In this document: positions 41,793 to 53,300 of the stretch, piece by piece
Layout of the letters: each line of letters begins with the position of its first letter
How positions within the stretch are numbered: the first letter of the stretch is position 1
Assembly: GCA_934047225.1 (NCBI GenBank)
Contig: OW204011.1
Location: 13,776,339-13,840,338 of the forward strand
Reading direction: 5' to 3'
Source: Ypsolopha sequella
Lineage: Eukaryota > Arthropoda > Insecta > Lepidoptera > Ypsolophidae
Length of the DNA: 64,000 bases
Notes under the pieces: model-generated
Seen by the model: only the letters and a program-made list of their open reading frames with translations
The model's database searches: none
Told to the model about the DNA's origin: nothing
Made by a program: the position numbers and the translations under genes

Positions 41793-41897
41793 GTAAACCA
41801 TCTCTACGCCACAATTTCAATATTCAACAATAATACTTGCACTACATTTAAAAAAATATTAAAAAGGAAAGTGCAATAAAGTTTATGTTCTCATAGT
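41793..41897 (+). other. Probable non-coding last exon of gene 2 with poly(A) signal
   Basis: A very strong acceptor (a run of 14 t, then gtttcag) at 41777-41792 leads into about 100 bp with no useful frame, an AATAAA at 41875-41880 and a cleavage-type site soon after. The consensus donor 11 bp after the stop codon of gene 2 (36659) has no other obvious partner, so I infer a 3' UTR intron of 5.1 kb that contains the MULE remnant and a MITE. Because the donor is so close to the stop, nonsense-mediated decay would not be triggered. RNA reads are needed; the exon could belong to another transcript. Confidence 0.45.
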
Positions 41898-41995
41898 TCT
41901 GACTTTCATTTTCTTCATCACTAATGCTGGGGCCACATCTGCGTCGTCATATCCCGCAAAAATCAACTATGCATCTAAACTGAACTAAGAAGAAG

Positions 41996-42320
41996 CATTT
42001 ATTTATTTATTTATTATTTATTCATTTAAAAAGTATAACATGACAGTTTAAAAACTAATGCGTTATACAATGTAATTTTATTAAAATAAGTAAATCTACT
42101 AACAATACAAGACAGCTACAGAGAACCCGATAATTACAAAATAAATTAAAACAACAAAACAATATAAATTTTATCGAACAAATTAACAAACCCTTTCAGT
42201 CATCACGCTCGCAAAACGCCAAATATTCATCAATCACAGTCATCAATATGTTACAAATAAGTCATATTCCGGTACTGACGCCAACAGTGCATTGAGTGAA
42301 GTTTGCGCGCGCACAAGCGG
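41996..42320 (-). pseudogene. LINE 3' end, same family as 46258-48536
   Basis: The minus strand encodes SPLVRAQTSLNALLASVPEY and, past a stop, the LMTVID.YLAFCE tail, matching SPLMRGTTKLNALLTSVPEC...LMDVMRECLRFCE in the LINE at 46258-48536. The tail is the (ttta)n run at 41998-42030. Confidence 0.7.
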
Positions 42321-42549
42321 AGACTTTCTGCGAGCAACAGAGCAACATTTCAACACTTTCATTTCAACAATTTCAACAGAACGTTTCTCCAAACGGTCGG
42401 CCGTTGCAAAGTGCCGGCCGAAGTTGGGATTTTGATGTTCCGCGAGCCTACACAGAGAGCGGCCGGTGCGTAAACGCACACATTGACGCGAGTACAGTGG
42501 TTCTATCTATCGTATATCACAATTTTAGTGTTCAACAATATCAAAAACA

Positions 42550-42690
42550 ATGGTCAGCGACAAATTTGCTACTAAACAACTTACAATTAAATATTTGGAG
42601 CAATTAATAATTTTATTTGAAGAAATAGTTTTTCTCGATAATAACACCGAATTAAAAAAAAGTATAATTAGGTGCTTTTGCACTCGATAA
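42550..42690 (+). CDS. Small unrecognised ORF (46 aa)
   Basis: acaATGG is a strong start context. The product (MVSDKFATKQLTIKYLEQLI ...) is hydrophilic/leucine-rich and ends at TAA 42688-42690. On the opposite strand, 42895-42707 also shows a protein-like open frame (VVEEIIVNIQIQCVDFVDN) that is cut by the BEL/Pao insertion. Neither is recognised; both could be chance. Confidence 0.2.
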   Translation: MVSDKFATKQLTIKYLEQLIILFEEIVFLDNNTELKKSIIRCFCTR

Positions 42691-42890
42691 TTTGGGGTAC
42701 GAACGTTCATTTTCTACTAGCAAACGTTTTTCGGCAATCGATATTCAAAATGTAAAGTTTTTCTAAAAGATCTCCTATTATATCGTTATAATTCAAATTA
42801 TTATCCACAAAATCAACACATTGGATCTGAATATTAACAATTATTTCCTCCACTACTTGAACATGAAGTTTTAGTATGAAGTTTAGATAC

Positions 42891-42895
42891 CAGAG
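42891..42895 (+). repeat. Target-site duplication, left (cagag)
   Basis: cagag immediately before tgttg; repeated at 63108-63112 immediately after ccccaaca. Confidence 0.85.
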
Positions 42896-44615
42896 TGTTG
42901 AAAATACTGCTGAATGATAGCGTATTTCGAGAACACCTTCTCGCTCGAACATGGCTTGAAGCCAAGAAGAGAGCAGGTCAAAGAAAGACCAAATACAGCT
43001 CCCCGCGCACTGCAATCGTAGTTACTACTTAGTACATAGCAGACTATAATAGTCTTGTTTGTTTTTGCTTTGAGTCGCATCTCGACTATGACTAATGTAT
43101 TAAAGTTACGACATAAGGGCTTATCCCGTTGAATGTAATAAACCTAAGAAAAATAAGAACAAATCCTGGAAAAATGAACTACTAACTATTCATATAAAAT
43201 CCATACTTACGATAACTCACGTTAGCTAACTGTTTCAGTTATTTGAGTAAATTAACACACAGGATAAAAATTCTTGATGTTCCTAAACATAATTATATAC
43301 TTTTTGCATACTTATTTTCATGAAAAATCTGAAATATTTTACGAAAAACGCGAAAATCTTCAAAAACGCGCCTATCCGGTAATGCCGCGCGACCCCATAT
43401 TAAAAATTATATAGTTCTGAATTCCACCGCTAGAGGCGCGCGTGTCGCATCATGTTGTCTCATCATGTTGTCTCTTTTCTTCCTGAATTTTCCCGGATTT
43501 GTTCTAGTCAAACATTTTGTATGTTTTTTGCCATTTCTCGGCTTATGTATAGCGCAATTACTCTGTACATCGCTTCACGACCACTAATTATCGTAAACTA
43601 AAGATAATAATGTTATTTTATCATGAAATACTTTTCATGCTTAAAGGGGCGCACACAGCGTAACCCGCACTATTTTTCATAGCGCAACAGTATAGCTGTA
43701 AAGGGCTGTTGTTTTAACTATTGCCTAGATGGAGAGAATATAGCCTCACCTACCTATTAAGCAATATAACTATGTGTTGATATTGTCGTAGAAGGTCAAC
43801 ATTTTCAGGCGAAAACTCGCATTGTATGATTTTCTCGTTGCTAGCTACAACGCAGTAACATTCCTCATTGTAACACATACACAGGTATGTACATAAGTAG
43901 TTCTGTTTAAGTTATATGTAGGATTGTAAGAATACATACCCATGTACATATACGTAACAAATGTTTACCGATATTGTCGAAGAAAGTCGGTATTTTTAAA
44001 AGTTATAATCTTGCTTGCTCGTATTTTCTATGTATTTCCATATCATTAGTTTAATTAAATATCTTTGAAATGTAACATTAAACCTATAATTACACGAGCC
44101 GAGATTATATACTATCGATTAACTATGTATTGCATTCGCACATAACTCGCCTTCAGCGAGACGATATCATAAATACATAAATAAATATAACTTGGAATGG
44201 TTACCGTTTTGACCTCAAAACCTTGTTAAAATGTATTGAAATAACTTTTAGTAATGTTTTCACGTGTTATTAGCACAATTAGAACCTTTCATAAACAAAT
44301 TAATTGTAAATAACTAGATTTCAATACACATTGTATACAAACTCATTAGATTCAGTCAAACTTTCACAGTAAATGCCTTGTATTTCCTATTCTAATTAGA
44401 ATATTGTTTAAACTTATGTAATCCTATAAGGAGCTGATAAGAATTATCAATAATAACCAACTTTGTATTACTTTAAGGTACATTTAAGGTGTTTTATTAA
44501 ATAAACAGACACGGTGGGATGGGTCAAACAGTGGACACTAAGTTGCAAATTTTGTCAAAAATTAACAGCGCGTCTGAGCGGTAATACCGCGGAACAGGGC
44601 CTCGCGCCGCGCAAA

Positions 44616-46098
44616 ATCAAATAAAGACCGCAGAGTACCGTCTCACCATCGCCCCATCACGCTCCTGTCTCACCTGGCGAAGACCTTCGAGCGTCTGCTC
44701 CTACGGAGGCTGCGGCCGCACGTCCCCTACCGTGCTGAGCAGTTCGGCTTCCGTAGTGAGCACTCCACAACGCTCCAGCTCATACGAGTCCTGCATCACG
44801 TCGCATTCGAGATGAATCGCGACCGCCACGTCGTCAGTGTTTTCCTCGACATCGAGAAAGCATTTGATCGAGTGTGGCATGCAGGACTCCTATACAAGCT
44901 CCTGAAGGACACTACAACCCCGCCGGCGATCATACGCATCGTGGCAGCCTTCCTTACCGACCGACGCTTCTACGTCTCGGTCGAGGGGGCCACCTCAGCG
45001 ACGCATCCCATCGGAGCCGGTGTACCGCAGGGCAGCTGCCTGTCGCCCTGCCTGTACGCCGCCTACACCAACGACATCCCGACACTAGCTGACTCGCTTG
45101 CTGAGGGGCAGGAAGACGTGTTGTTGGCACTGTTTGCTGACGACAGCGCCTACCTTGCCTCCTCACGCAAAGCTGACGTCGCAGTATCGAAGATGCAACG
45201 GCTGTTGGATCTGTTGCCGGACTGGCTAGACAGATGGCGCACGGCCGTCAACGTGGGGAAGACGACCGCCATGCTGTCAGGCGCCACCCGCACCAGCAGA
45301 CTCCAACAGCTCCAGCTCCGAGGTACGAACATCGAGTGGGCCGACTCGGTCAAGTACCTGGGATGCCACATAGATTGCCGGCTACGCATGGGGCCTCAGG
45401 TTGATCACGCCGTCCGCCAAACCAAGGCGGCAAGGGCGCTCCTGAGGCCCGTGCTATCATCAAGACTTCCACTTCGGACCAAGACGATGATCTACAAGAC
45501 GTACCTGCGCTCCCGCCTCACTTATGCGGCGCCAGCGTGGTACGGCTTGGCATCTGCGACCAACCGGCAGAGACTCCAGGCGCAACAAAACATTGCCCTG
45601 CGTGCAATCACCGGCGCACACTACCTGACGAGGAACACGACCATCGCAACGGATCTGGGGGTTGAGAGCGTTGAAGAGTTCGTGCGCCGTTTGGCCCGCG
45701 TCATCTATGACCGGGCCGACAACGGCCCGCACGAGCATCTCCGTGTACTCGCCCCCACGTACGACAGATCCCCCACCGGACGACCCTACCCTCGAGAGCT
45801 GCTGCGTGAGTCATCCGCGAGCAGCTCAGAAGAAGATGTCGGAGATTGAAGACGGACTGGGCTGCCGGTGACGTTACCACCGGCAGTCATGAAAAGGGAG
45901 TGGAACTGCCGGTCGTAATGCCGGCGGCCCGTCACGACACGATCTCCGACATGCCGCCAACCATCATATTGGCGGCCCCCCCCCGGACCCGCGGGTTGAA
46001 GCCCGCGGAGTTGAAGCCCGGGCAAAGATGTACACATCAAGGCCCGTACCTTCGACCGCCCTTCGGGCGGCCGAAGACGACCCACGTATCGTATCAAA
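44616..46098 (+). mobile_element. 5'-truncated Jockey LINE in the 5' LTR, with target duplication
   Basis: Insert 44622-46092 is flanked by atcaaa (44616-44621 and 46093-46098). Distinctly GC-rich compared with the LTR, including its 3' UTR (cttcgggcggccgaag). No poly(A) tail is evident. Confidence 0.82.
44640..45849 (+). pseudogene. Jockey-clade reverse transcriptase (C-terminal two thirds)
   Basis: The frame is already open before the first ATG (44812): PITLLSHLAKTFERLLLRRL, AEQFGFRSEHSTT. It continues VSVFLDIEKAFDRVWH, GAGVPQGSCLSPCLYAAY, LALFADDSAYLA (catalytic FADD) and VKYLGCHID, to a stop at 45847-45849. The endonuclease and first RT motifs are missing, with a small disturbance near 44645. 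The C-terminal 300 codons are uninterrupted. The codon use is GC-rich, unlike the host sequence around it. Confidence 0.82.
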
Positions 46099-46257
46099 AT
46101 TATCTCGATTTCGATACGAATATAGTAACTTTTCGGTTTCAGCAATAACCTAGCAAAAGGTGTCCCCCACTTGGCCTGTCGGAGTCTTTGCGCAGAGACA
46201 AATTTTGGACTTTTATTTTACTGCCCTACAAGTTGCATTTGGACAGTCCTCCGGATA

Positions 46258-48362
46258 TGCTAGAAGCTAAAGATGTGGATCTAGCTGTGGAAGCATTCTA
46301 TTTAGTACTATATCGTATCTTTGATCAGTGTGTCCCTAAAAAATCCAGACCAAAATCTCGGCGAAGGCGATATCCAGTTTGGTTCACGGGAGAACTAATA
46401 AATGATTTAAAATGCAAGGCAGCGCTACATCGTCAGTGGAAAGCTACAAAGGATCGTGATGCGTATCTTAAGTTTAGTGGTGTAAGAGCTGATATTAAGA
46501 TTAAAATGTCATCTTGCTATGATGAGTATATTCGTGATGTAGAAAGTAGTTTTAAAGATAATCCACGAGCATTTTGGAAGCACGTAGCGAGCCTTAAGAC
46601 AAAAGGTGGTTTTGAACCCTGCGTTAGTTATAATGGCAATCAAGTTCGAGGTGAAGATGCAGCTACAGCATTTGCAATTTTCTTTGCGAGCGTTTTCCTC
46701 CCAGATGTGCCTACTTTGAACGCGAATAAAACAAGTAGTCTAAACATGGCCAACTCATCAAACCATATAAATGTTACTGAAATAACCCAACTTGAAGTAG
46801 AGATGGCGCTGAAACGACTTAAAGGTCGAAGCTCCACCGGACCAGACTGTGTTCCCCCATTTATTATGAAGGCATGTGGTGATGTTATATCAAGGCCGTT
46901 GGGCCATATTCTGAACCTCTGTCTTGTTACCTGCAAGTACCCTTCAAAATGGAAGCTTTCTCGGGTTACTCCAATACCTAAAACAAGTGACAAGTCCAAG
47001 GTTGAATTTTACAGACCCATAGCGGTTCTCAATTCACCTGCCAAGGTCTTTGAATCCATTTTACATAAACAAATATCGGTACAAACTCAGCCATTCTTAA
47101 GCAATTCACAGCATGGCTTCAGAAATAAAAGATCAGTTAACACAAATTTACTGACTTTGGTTGACTTTGTATCAAGTGAAATGGATAAAAGAATCCAGGT
47201 AGACGTAGCCTATCTTGATTTCCAAAAGGCGTTTGATCGTGTAGACAACGACGTCCTTTTGGATAAGCTCTGTTCGATCGGATTTGCTCCAAGTTTATTG
47301 CGTCTTTTAGCGGATTACCTTAGCGACCGACAGCAGTATGTACGGCATGGATGCTATATATCAGAACCATACCATACTCGCTCTGGTGTTAGTCAGGGTT
47401 CCATTTTAGGCCCTTTGCTTTTTGTTATTATGATTAATGACCTAAACCGTGTCCTAAAACATGTTAAGTGTCTGCTTTACGCTGACGACCTTAAATTATT
47501 CATTTCTATCAAGGATGTGTCTGACTGTCGGTTGCTCCAGGAAGACCTTGACGCAGTGTTCAGATGGAGCATCAAAAACAGGCTTCACTTTAATGTGACA
47601 AAATGTAACATTTTATCTTTCACTCGAGCTAGAGCACCTGTTCACGCAGTCTATACACTAGGTTTAGATACAATTGCTCGGCTGGATTGTGTTAAGGATC
47701 TTGGCGTCATCTTCGACACAAAGCTCACATTTCACGACCATATAAGGAGTTTAGCCGTGGAGTGTTACCGGAGATTGGGCTTTGTCATCCGAAATGCGAA
47801 AGACTTCCACGACACAAAAATCATTCAGCTCCTCTTTACTGCTCTTGTAAGAAGCAAAATTGAGACTAGCTCTATTATATGGAGCCCTCACGAAAAATCT
47901 TATGCTCTTATGTTAGAAAAGACTCAGAAAGCATTCTTGAGGTTTCTCTTTAAGAAAAAATTTGGATACTATCCTTTTCTATATCCTACTATGTACCTGC
48001 TAGGAATGTTAGGATTCAACTCCCTTGAAGTGAGGCGTACATGTGAGTTAATGGTGACCACATGTCGCATATTACGTGGCGACACCGATTGCCCAGCGAT
48101 GGTGGAGCAAGTCTGTAGGCTGTTTGCTCCTAATAAATACACCCGAGCACGATCGCATCGACTACTGTCAGTGCCTACCACCAATACTGTAGCACACCTC
48201 GAGTCTCCCTTAATGCGCGGGACTACGAAGCTTAACGCTCTCTTGACCTCAGTGCCAGAGTGTGACTTATTTTTTGACAGATTGATGGATGTAATGCGAG
48301 AGTGCTTAAGGTTCTGTGAGAAAGAGGCTTCTCTGACTATGTCCCTACATTTAAACTGTTAG
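46258..48362 (+). pseudogene. LINE ORF2, RT domain intact, endonuclease missing
   Basis: About 700 uninterrupted codons. The apparent N-terminus (RRDKFWTFILLPYKL) before 46258 is LTR sequence read in frame by chance. Motifs in order: RYPVWFTGELINDLK, GRSSTGPDCVPPF, YRPIAVLNSPAKVFE, QHGFRNKRSVNTN, VAYLDFQKAFDRVD, RSGVSQGSILGPLLF, CLLYADDLKLF, VKDLGVIFD and the ending RECLRFCEKE. It stops at 48360-48362. All RT motifs are present, so the source copy was active recently. Confidence 0.85.
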
Positions 48363-48536
48363 GTAAATTATTCTGTTTTGCCATATTATGTTGAATTTTA
48401 ATTTTATGTGTAAACTATAGGTTTGTGTGAATGTTTTTATTTGTATTTGTAAAAACTTAATTATACAGTGCAATGGATTTCTATCTGTAATGCTGTATAA
48501 ATAATAAATAAATAAATAAATAAATAAATAAATTAA
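46258..48536 (+). mobile_element. 5'-truncated CR1/Jockey-like LINE in the 5' LTR
   Basis: Replaces four bases (about ttac) between ggata and aatcgactg of the LTR, so it made a small target deletion rather than a duplication. Ends with (aaat)n at 48500-48533. Confidence 0.8.
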
Positions 48537-48671
48537 AATCGACTGCGGGAAACTACGACGCTGCCATCGACAGTGTCGACCCCCTACGGAGCCGGAAGTG
48601 GATTGGGTTGGCGGTTTCCACAACCACGACGGAGCCAAAGGATTTAGTTGGTGGTTTCCCCAACAGTTTCA

Positions 48672-48690
48672 TGGTCCTTCGAGAGCCGGA
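48672..48690 (+). promoter_or_regulatory. Primer-binding site, complementary to tRNA-Tyr 3' end
   Basis: tggtccttcgag begins six bases after the LTR and is complementary to the conserved 3' end of insect tRNA-Tyr (ctcgaagga plus CCA). An extra 'ag' interrupts the match before ccgga. Confidence 0.6.
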
Positions 48691-48700
48691 TTGGACAAAG

Positions 48701-48791
48701 CCAAGCAGTTAAGCCAAGCAGTCAAGTCAAGCAGTCAAGGCAAGCAGTCAAGGCAAGCAGTTAAGCCAAGCAGCCAAGCCAAGCAGTCAAG
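48701..48791 (+). repeat. Seven 13-bp tandem repeats in the BEL/Pao leader
   Basis: ccaagcagttaag and close variants repeat seven times without gaps, just after the primer-binding site. It might serve in packaging or as a spacer. Not seen elsewhere in the window. Confidence 0.8.
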
Positions 48792-49437
48792 GAGAAGCGT
48801 ACGAGATTCCAGGGCGGGGGCCCGAGAAGAGCTCTTGTCAGAGTCACTTTCTAGTTTCTACGAGTTAATACTCGGCATCACCGATCCACACCTAACGGTG
48901 CCAAACGTGTATCGGGGTGTTAACGCATGTACATGCGGTGTGGTCTTTCAGGCGAGCCCACACGTTAGTCAAGTCTCGCTCTTCTCAGAGCAGGGTTGGC
49001 GAACGGAAGTTGTCTGTCGTGGAGGTACGATACAGTTGGGTCAGAGGACAAGGCTACCATTCTCGTAGCGTGTCGAAGTGAGGGTTTCCCACCTCATGGT
49101 TGCGTCCAGCCCAATTGTATTGCTCTATTTACCTAAGCGATCTCTCATATCCTTACCTGCACGACCATCCATTCCTCCTTCCAACGGTTACCAAGTCCAA
49201 GCCTACAACCGTTGACTGAGGCTGATAGGGACCTGTAGGGACCCGTAGGGACTGTTAGGACCGGACGTAGTCAGTTAGGACCGAGAGTGGTCGAGTTGAG
49301 GGACCGTTAGGTGTAGGGCCTATAAGTAAGTATACAGCTTAGCTTTCTCTCCCAGACTCGAAATTAGGGACCGTTAGGGACCGATAGGGAGGACTAAGTA
49401 GGTGTACATAATTATATTTTTCCACACAGACAAGAAG
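48792..49437 (+). other. BEL/Pao untranslated leader
   Basis: Contains several tagggaccgttagg-type words (49228-49395) and a donor-like gtaagtata at 49325. The open frame across 48598-49068 is a chance frame spanning LTR and leader. Confidence 0.5.
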
Positions 49438-50267
49438 ATGGGACGTTTAACAAGATCTGTAAAGGGAAAAGGAACTAGTGGTGGCAGCCCTAAAGCAAGT
49501 ATCCATGAACCGGAAGATGGAAATCATAATGCAACCGTAGTAGAAGCTGCGAATAACAACAGTTCTGCAACGAGTGGGGCACCCACGGCACAGAAAATAG
49601 CCGATAAGACAAGAGAAACTGAACCAAGAACAAATTCAACGACGACAACTAGTACAGAAACAACTATAGAACCGACCGGTTTCACGTCGTCATCCTCAGA
49701 GAATGTTTCAAAAGAGAGTTCTCAAGAGAAAGCAGTAACAGATAGCAGATCGGGTGATAATCAACGAGCTTCGCAACAGAGGGAGAACCTTGAGCAAGTT
49801 CATTTGAATCCTGTCGTAACTGTAACAAAACCTCGACATAAAAAATCTACGGCATCAAAAGCGTCTTCTAGTAAACGGCGGCGCGAGTTGGAAGCACAGA
49901 TTAAATTAGCAAAGGCAGAGGCGGCACTAGCACGTTCAGAGTACGAGTTAGCGCGTTTAGACTCCGACACGTCACTTAGCGACTGCGAGATTGACGCCGC
50001 GCGAATTGAAACGCAAGCACAAATCGAGCGATGGGTGAACGAGTCAGTTGGGGAGCGGCCCGAGCCAATGGTTGAGGAACCAACTAAGGAACGAAGGGTT
50101 TCAATGACGTCACAAGCAGCGAAGGAGCGAGAGGGAGATAGAAATTGTGTAAATCTGCCCGTCCCGGCTTCGCAACCAAGCACCGACCTGCAATTATTTA
50201 CTACAACTTTTGTACAAGCCATTCGCGAAGCGGTAGCTAGTGCTTCACCAATACATTCTCAACAAGC

Positions 50268-50301
<34 letters not shown>

Positions 50302-53300
50302 CTACCGACCCATAGTTTAGCTCCGAAATATATCTCGGAATTATTAAACTTCAGCGGAGAGCCGAGCGAATGGATAGCGTTCAAATCAACGTATCGTGAT
50401 TCAGAACGTTTCTTCACAGAGACACAAAACGTCGCAAGAATAAGAAAAGCTGTGCAAGGTAAAGCGAGAGAGGCTATTAGATCAATCTTGTATACAAGTA
50501 CGGATCCAATCCTTATCATGAATTCTTTGGAAAAACGTTATGGACGACCGAGACGCCTAATTAAGAGCGAGATAGCAAACCTCGAAAGAATGGCGCCTCT
50601 AGCGGACGATGCACGCAATTTAGCTTCATTTGCGGGCACGGTAGCGAACACCGTCATGACTATTCAACAAATGAATGAACTAGCTTATCTACATTCAACC
50701 GACGTATCTGAGAAGGTAATAAACAAGTTGAGCCTCATCATCAAATTCAAGTGGTATGAATACAGAGCTGCACACAGCGACAGCCCAATATTGCTAGCAC
50801 TTAACCAGTTTCTGAGCGAGCTTTCCGATACGTATGAAACGTATGAAACCGACGTTGTACGAACACAGTCACGGAAGGAAGAGTACCGTGGACGAATGTC
50901 AAAGAAGACAGTGCAAGTACACCGCCAGGATGATTCGCAGTCGGATGAATCAGAGAGCGAACGGGAGTATTCTGAGGAAGAATCGAGTGACGATGTCGAA
51001 GGATTAAACGACGTCGTAGCGGTCGCCCAGAAGCAAGTCATAGTGGAATGCCCGCTATGCAAGGAGAAACATACGTTAAGCAAGTGTAGAAAGTTCTATG
51101 AAATGAAAATAGACGAACGATGGGATGCAGTGAAGAAAATGCAAGCATGCTTCTTATGCTTGAGCATCAAACATCGCGGGTACGGCTGTCGGAAGAGATT
51201 ATGTGGCCTAGATGGATGTAGAGGTAGACATCATAAGCTCCTACATAGGAAGCGAGAAAAGGAGAACGATAAGGAAAAGTCGGCTTCGAAAGCTCCTGTG
51301 CGAGAGGGACAGACGATGTCAGTCAACACCGTGAGTAACACAAAGGCTTATTTGAAAATAACACCCGTAGAGGTGATCGGACCTGAAGGTTCGGCGCAAG
51401 TATTAGCTCTACTAGACGAGGGCGCTTCAATTTCCCTGCTAGATAGCAAAGTAGCCAAGGAGATAGGTGCCACAGGCCCCACGGAAAAACTCCTGCTCGA
51501 TGGCATAGGAGGTCACCGTTTAAAAGAGACTAAGTCACAAGCGCTCAAAATTAAAATACGCGGACTTTACACGCGAGATATAAACACGTGTGACGTATAC
51601 ACGCTGACAGACATGAAATTGCCCAGACAAGACGTCACAGAAAAGGACATAAGCGACTGTCCACATCTCGATGACATAAAAATAAACCTGACCTATGACC
51701 TCCAAAAACCAAAATTATTAATAGGTCAAGATAATATTAGACTGATCTATACTCGAGAAATTAGAATGGGATCACCGTCTAAACCAGTCGCCTCAAGAAC
51801 CAAATTAGGTTGGGTACTACATGGCTGTAACACAAAACGCCAACCCGAACAAGTCACGAGGTCAGTAAACCATCTCTATGTAGCAAAATCGAAAGACGAC
51901 GAACTCGAGCAGGCAGTAAAAAACCATTTCAGCATAGAGTCGTTAGGCGTAATGCCCAAAAAACCAAGAAACGACCCAGAACAACGAGCTCTCGCGATTT
52001 TGGACAAAACTACGAAACGTCTACCCGACGGTAGTTTCGAAAGCGGTTTACTGTGGCAGACAGATCACGAGACAATGCCGGCGAGCAGAGAAACGGCACT
52101 GAGTAGGCTCTATAATCTCGAAAGAAAATTAAGAAAAAACGAACACCTAGAAAAAGAATATCGTAAATTGATTCAGAACCTACTGGATAACGATTACGCC
52201 GAAAAGATAACCACGGAACCCACATCACCGAGAGCGTGGTATTTACCTCATTTTGCCGTTACGCATCCCCAAAAAGGAAAAACGCGTCAAGTATTCGACG
52301 CCGCGAACCGCGTCGCTACGAAATGTCTAAACGACGCTCTCTTATCAGGACCTGACTTGTTACAATCGTTATTCGGAGTATTGATAAGATTTCGTGAAGG
52401 GCCCATAGCCGTGATGGCCGACATTAAGGAAATGTTTTTACGCGTGAAAATACGCGAAGAAGACAGAGACAGTCTCAGATTCTTTTGGCGCAATCAATAC
52501 GACCAAAAACCGGAAGAATATCGTATGAAATCGCTCATTTTCGGCGCTACATCGTCACCGACTACTGCGATTTATGTAAAAAATAAGAATGCGCAAGATT
52601 TCAAAGAGAAATACCCGGAGGCGGTCAGAGCAATAGAACATAATTTCTACGTAGATGACTACTTACAAAGTTTCTATTCCGAAGAAAAAGCGAAAGAGAT
52701 TTCTCAACAAGTCTACGAGATAAATAAAGCCGGTAACTTTCACCTACGAGGTTGGGCGAGTAACTACCCTTCCGTAGTACAAAGATTTTCCGACAATTTA
52801 AATGAAAATAACCAAGTGATAATAGGAAGTCAACACCACGAAGAGAAAACTCTGGGTTTAAGATGGAATCTAGAAAGCGACACGCTAAATTTCACCTTAA
52901 GCTTAAGGTCTACGCCGAACGAAGCCATAACAGGTCTACGAAAGCCTACGAAACGAGAGGCTACGAGCGCGGTAATGACGGTTTTCGACCCGTTGGGATT
53001 AGCGTCGCCCATACTTATACAAGGGAAAATAATGCTACAAAATGTATGGAGGTCAGGCGTAGCATGGGACGATCCATTATGCGATAACGAAGATAAAGAA
53101 TGGCGACAATGGCTTCGTGAGTTAAATAAACTACAAGATTTAAATATTCCAAGATGTATATCAAGTTCGAACGTAGAAGGCGAGCTACACACCTTCTGTG
53201 ACAGTTCAGAGAAAAGCTACGGAACCGCAGTTTACTGGCGAGCTATTAAACCAAATGGAAACGTTGAGATAAAATTAATAGCCGGGAAAGCTAGAGTAGT

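Larger units (their letters stand above)
42896..48665 (+). repeat. 5' LTR of BEL/Pao, split in three by two LINEs
   Basis: Pieces 42896-44621, 46099-46257 and 48537-48665 match the 3' LTR pieces in order, totalling about 2.01 kb. Ends are tgttg...caaca. A long LTR for this class. Confidence 0.88.

Noticed and set aside
42707..43080. ORFs reading MQCAGSCIWSFFDLLSSWL and MRLKAKTNKTIIVCY
   Set aside because: Antisense frames within the LTR, repeated at 59320-59576; no coding evidence.
46188..46257. Apparent N-terminus RRDKFWTFILLPYKL of a 724-codon protein
   Set aside because: This is LTR sequence (also at 62905) read in frame into the LINE by chance. It is not a fusion gene, and the start is a TTG.
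48598..49068. 156-codon frame across the end of the 5' LTR and the leader
   Set aside because: It starts in the LTR, crosses the primer-binding site and the 13-bp repeats, and has no domain; other LTR copies cannot carry it.
49402..49437. Upstream GTG start of Gag-Pol
   Set aside because: Not a normal eukaryotic start; ATG at 49438 gives a typical Gag N-terminus.
50259..50519. Minus-strand frame ending in a poly-Cys run
   Set aside because: Antisense of the poly-Gln (caa)n tract in Gag.
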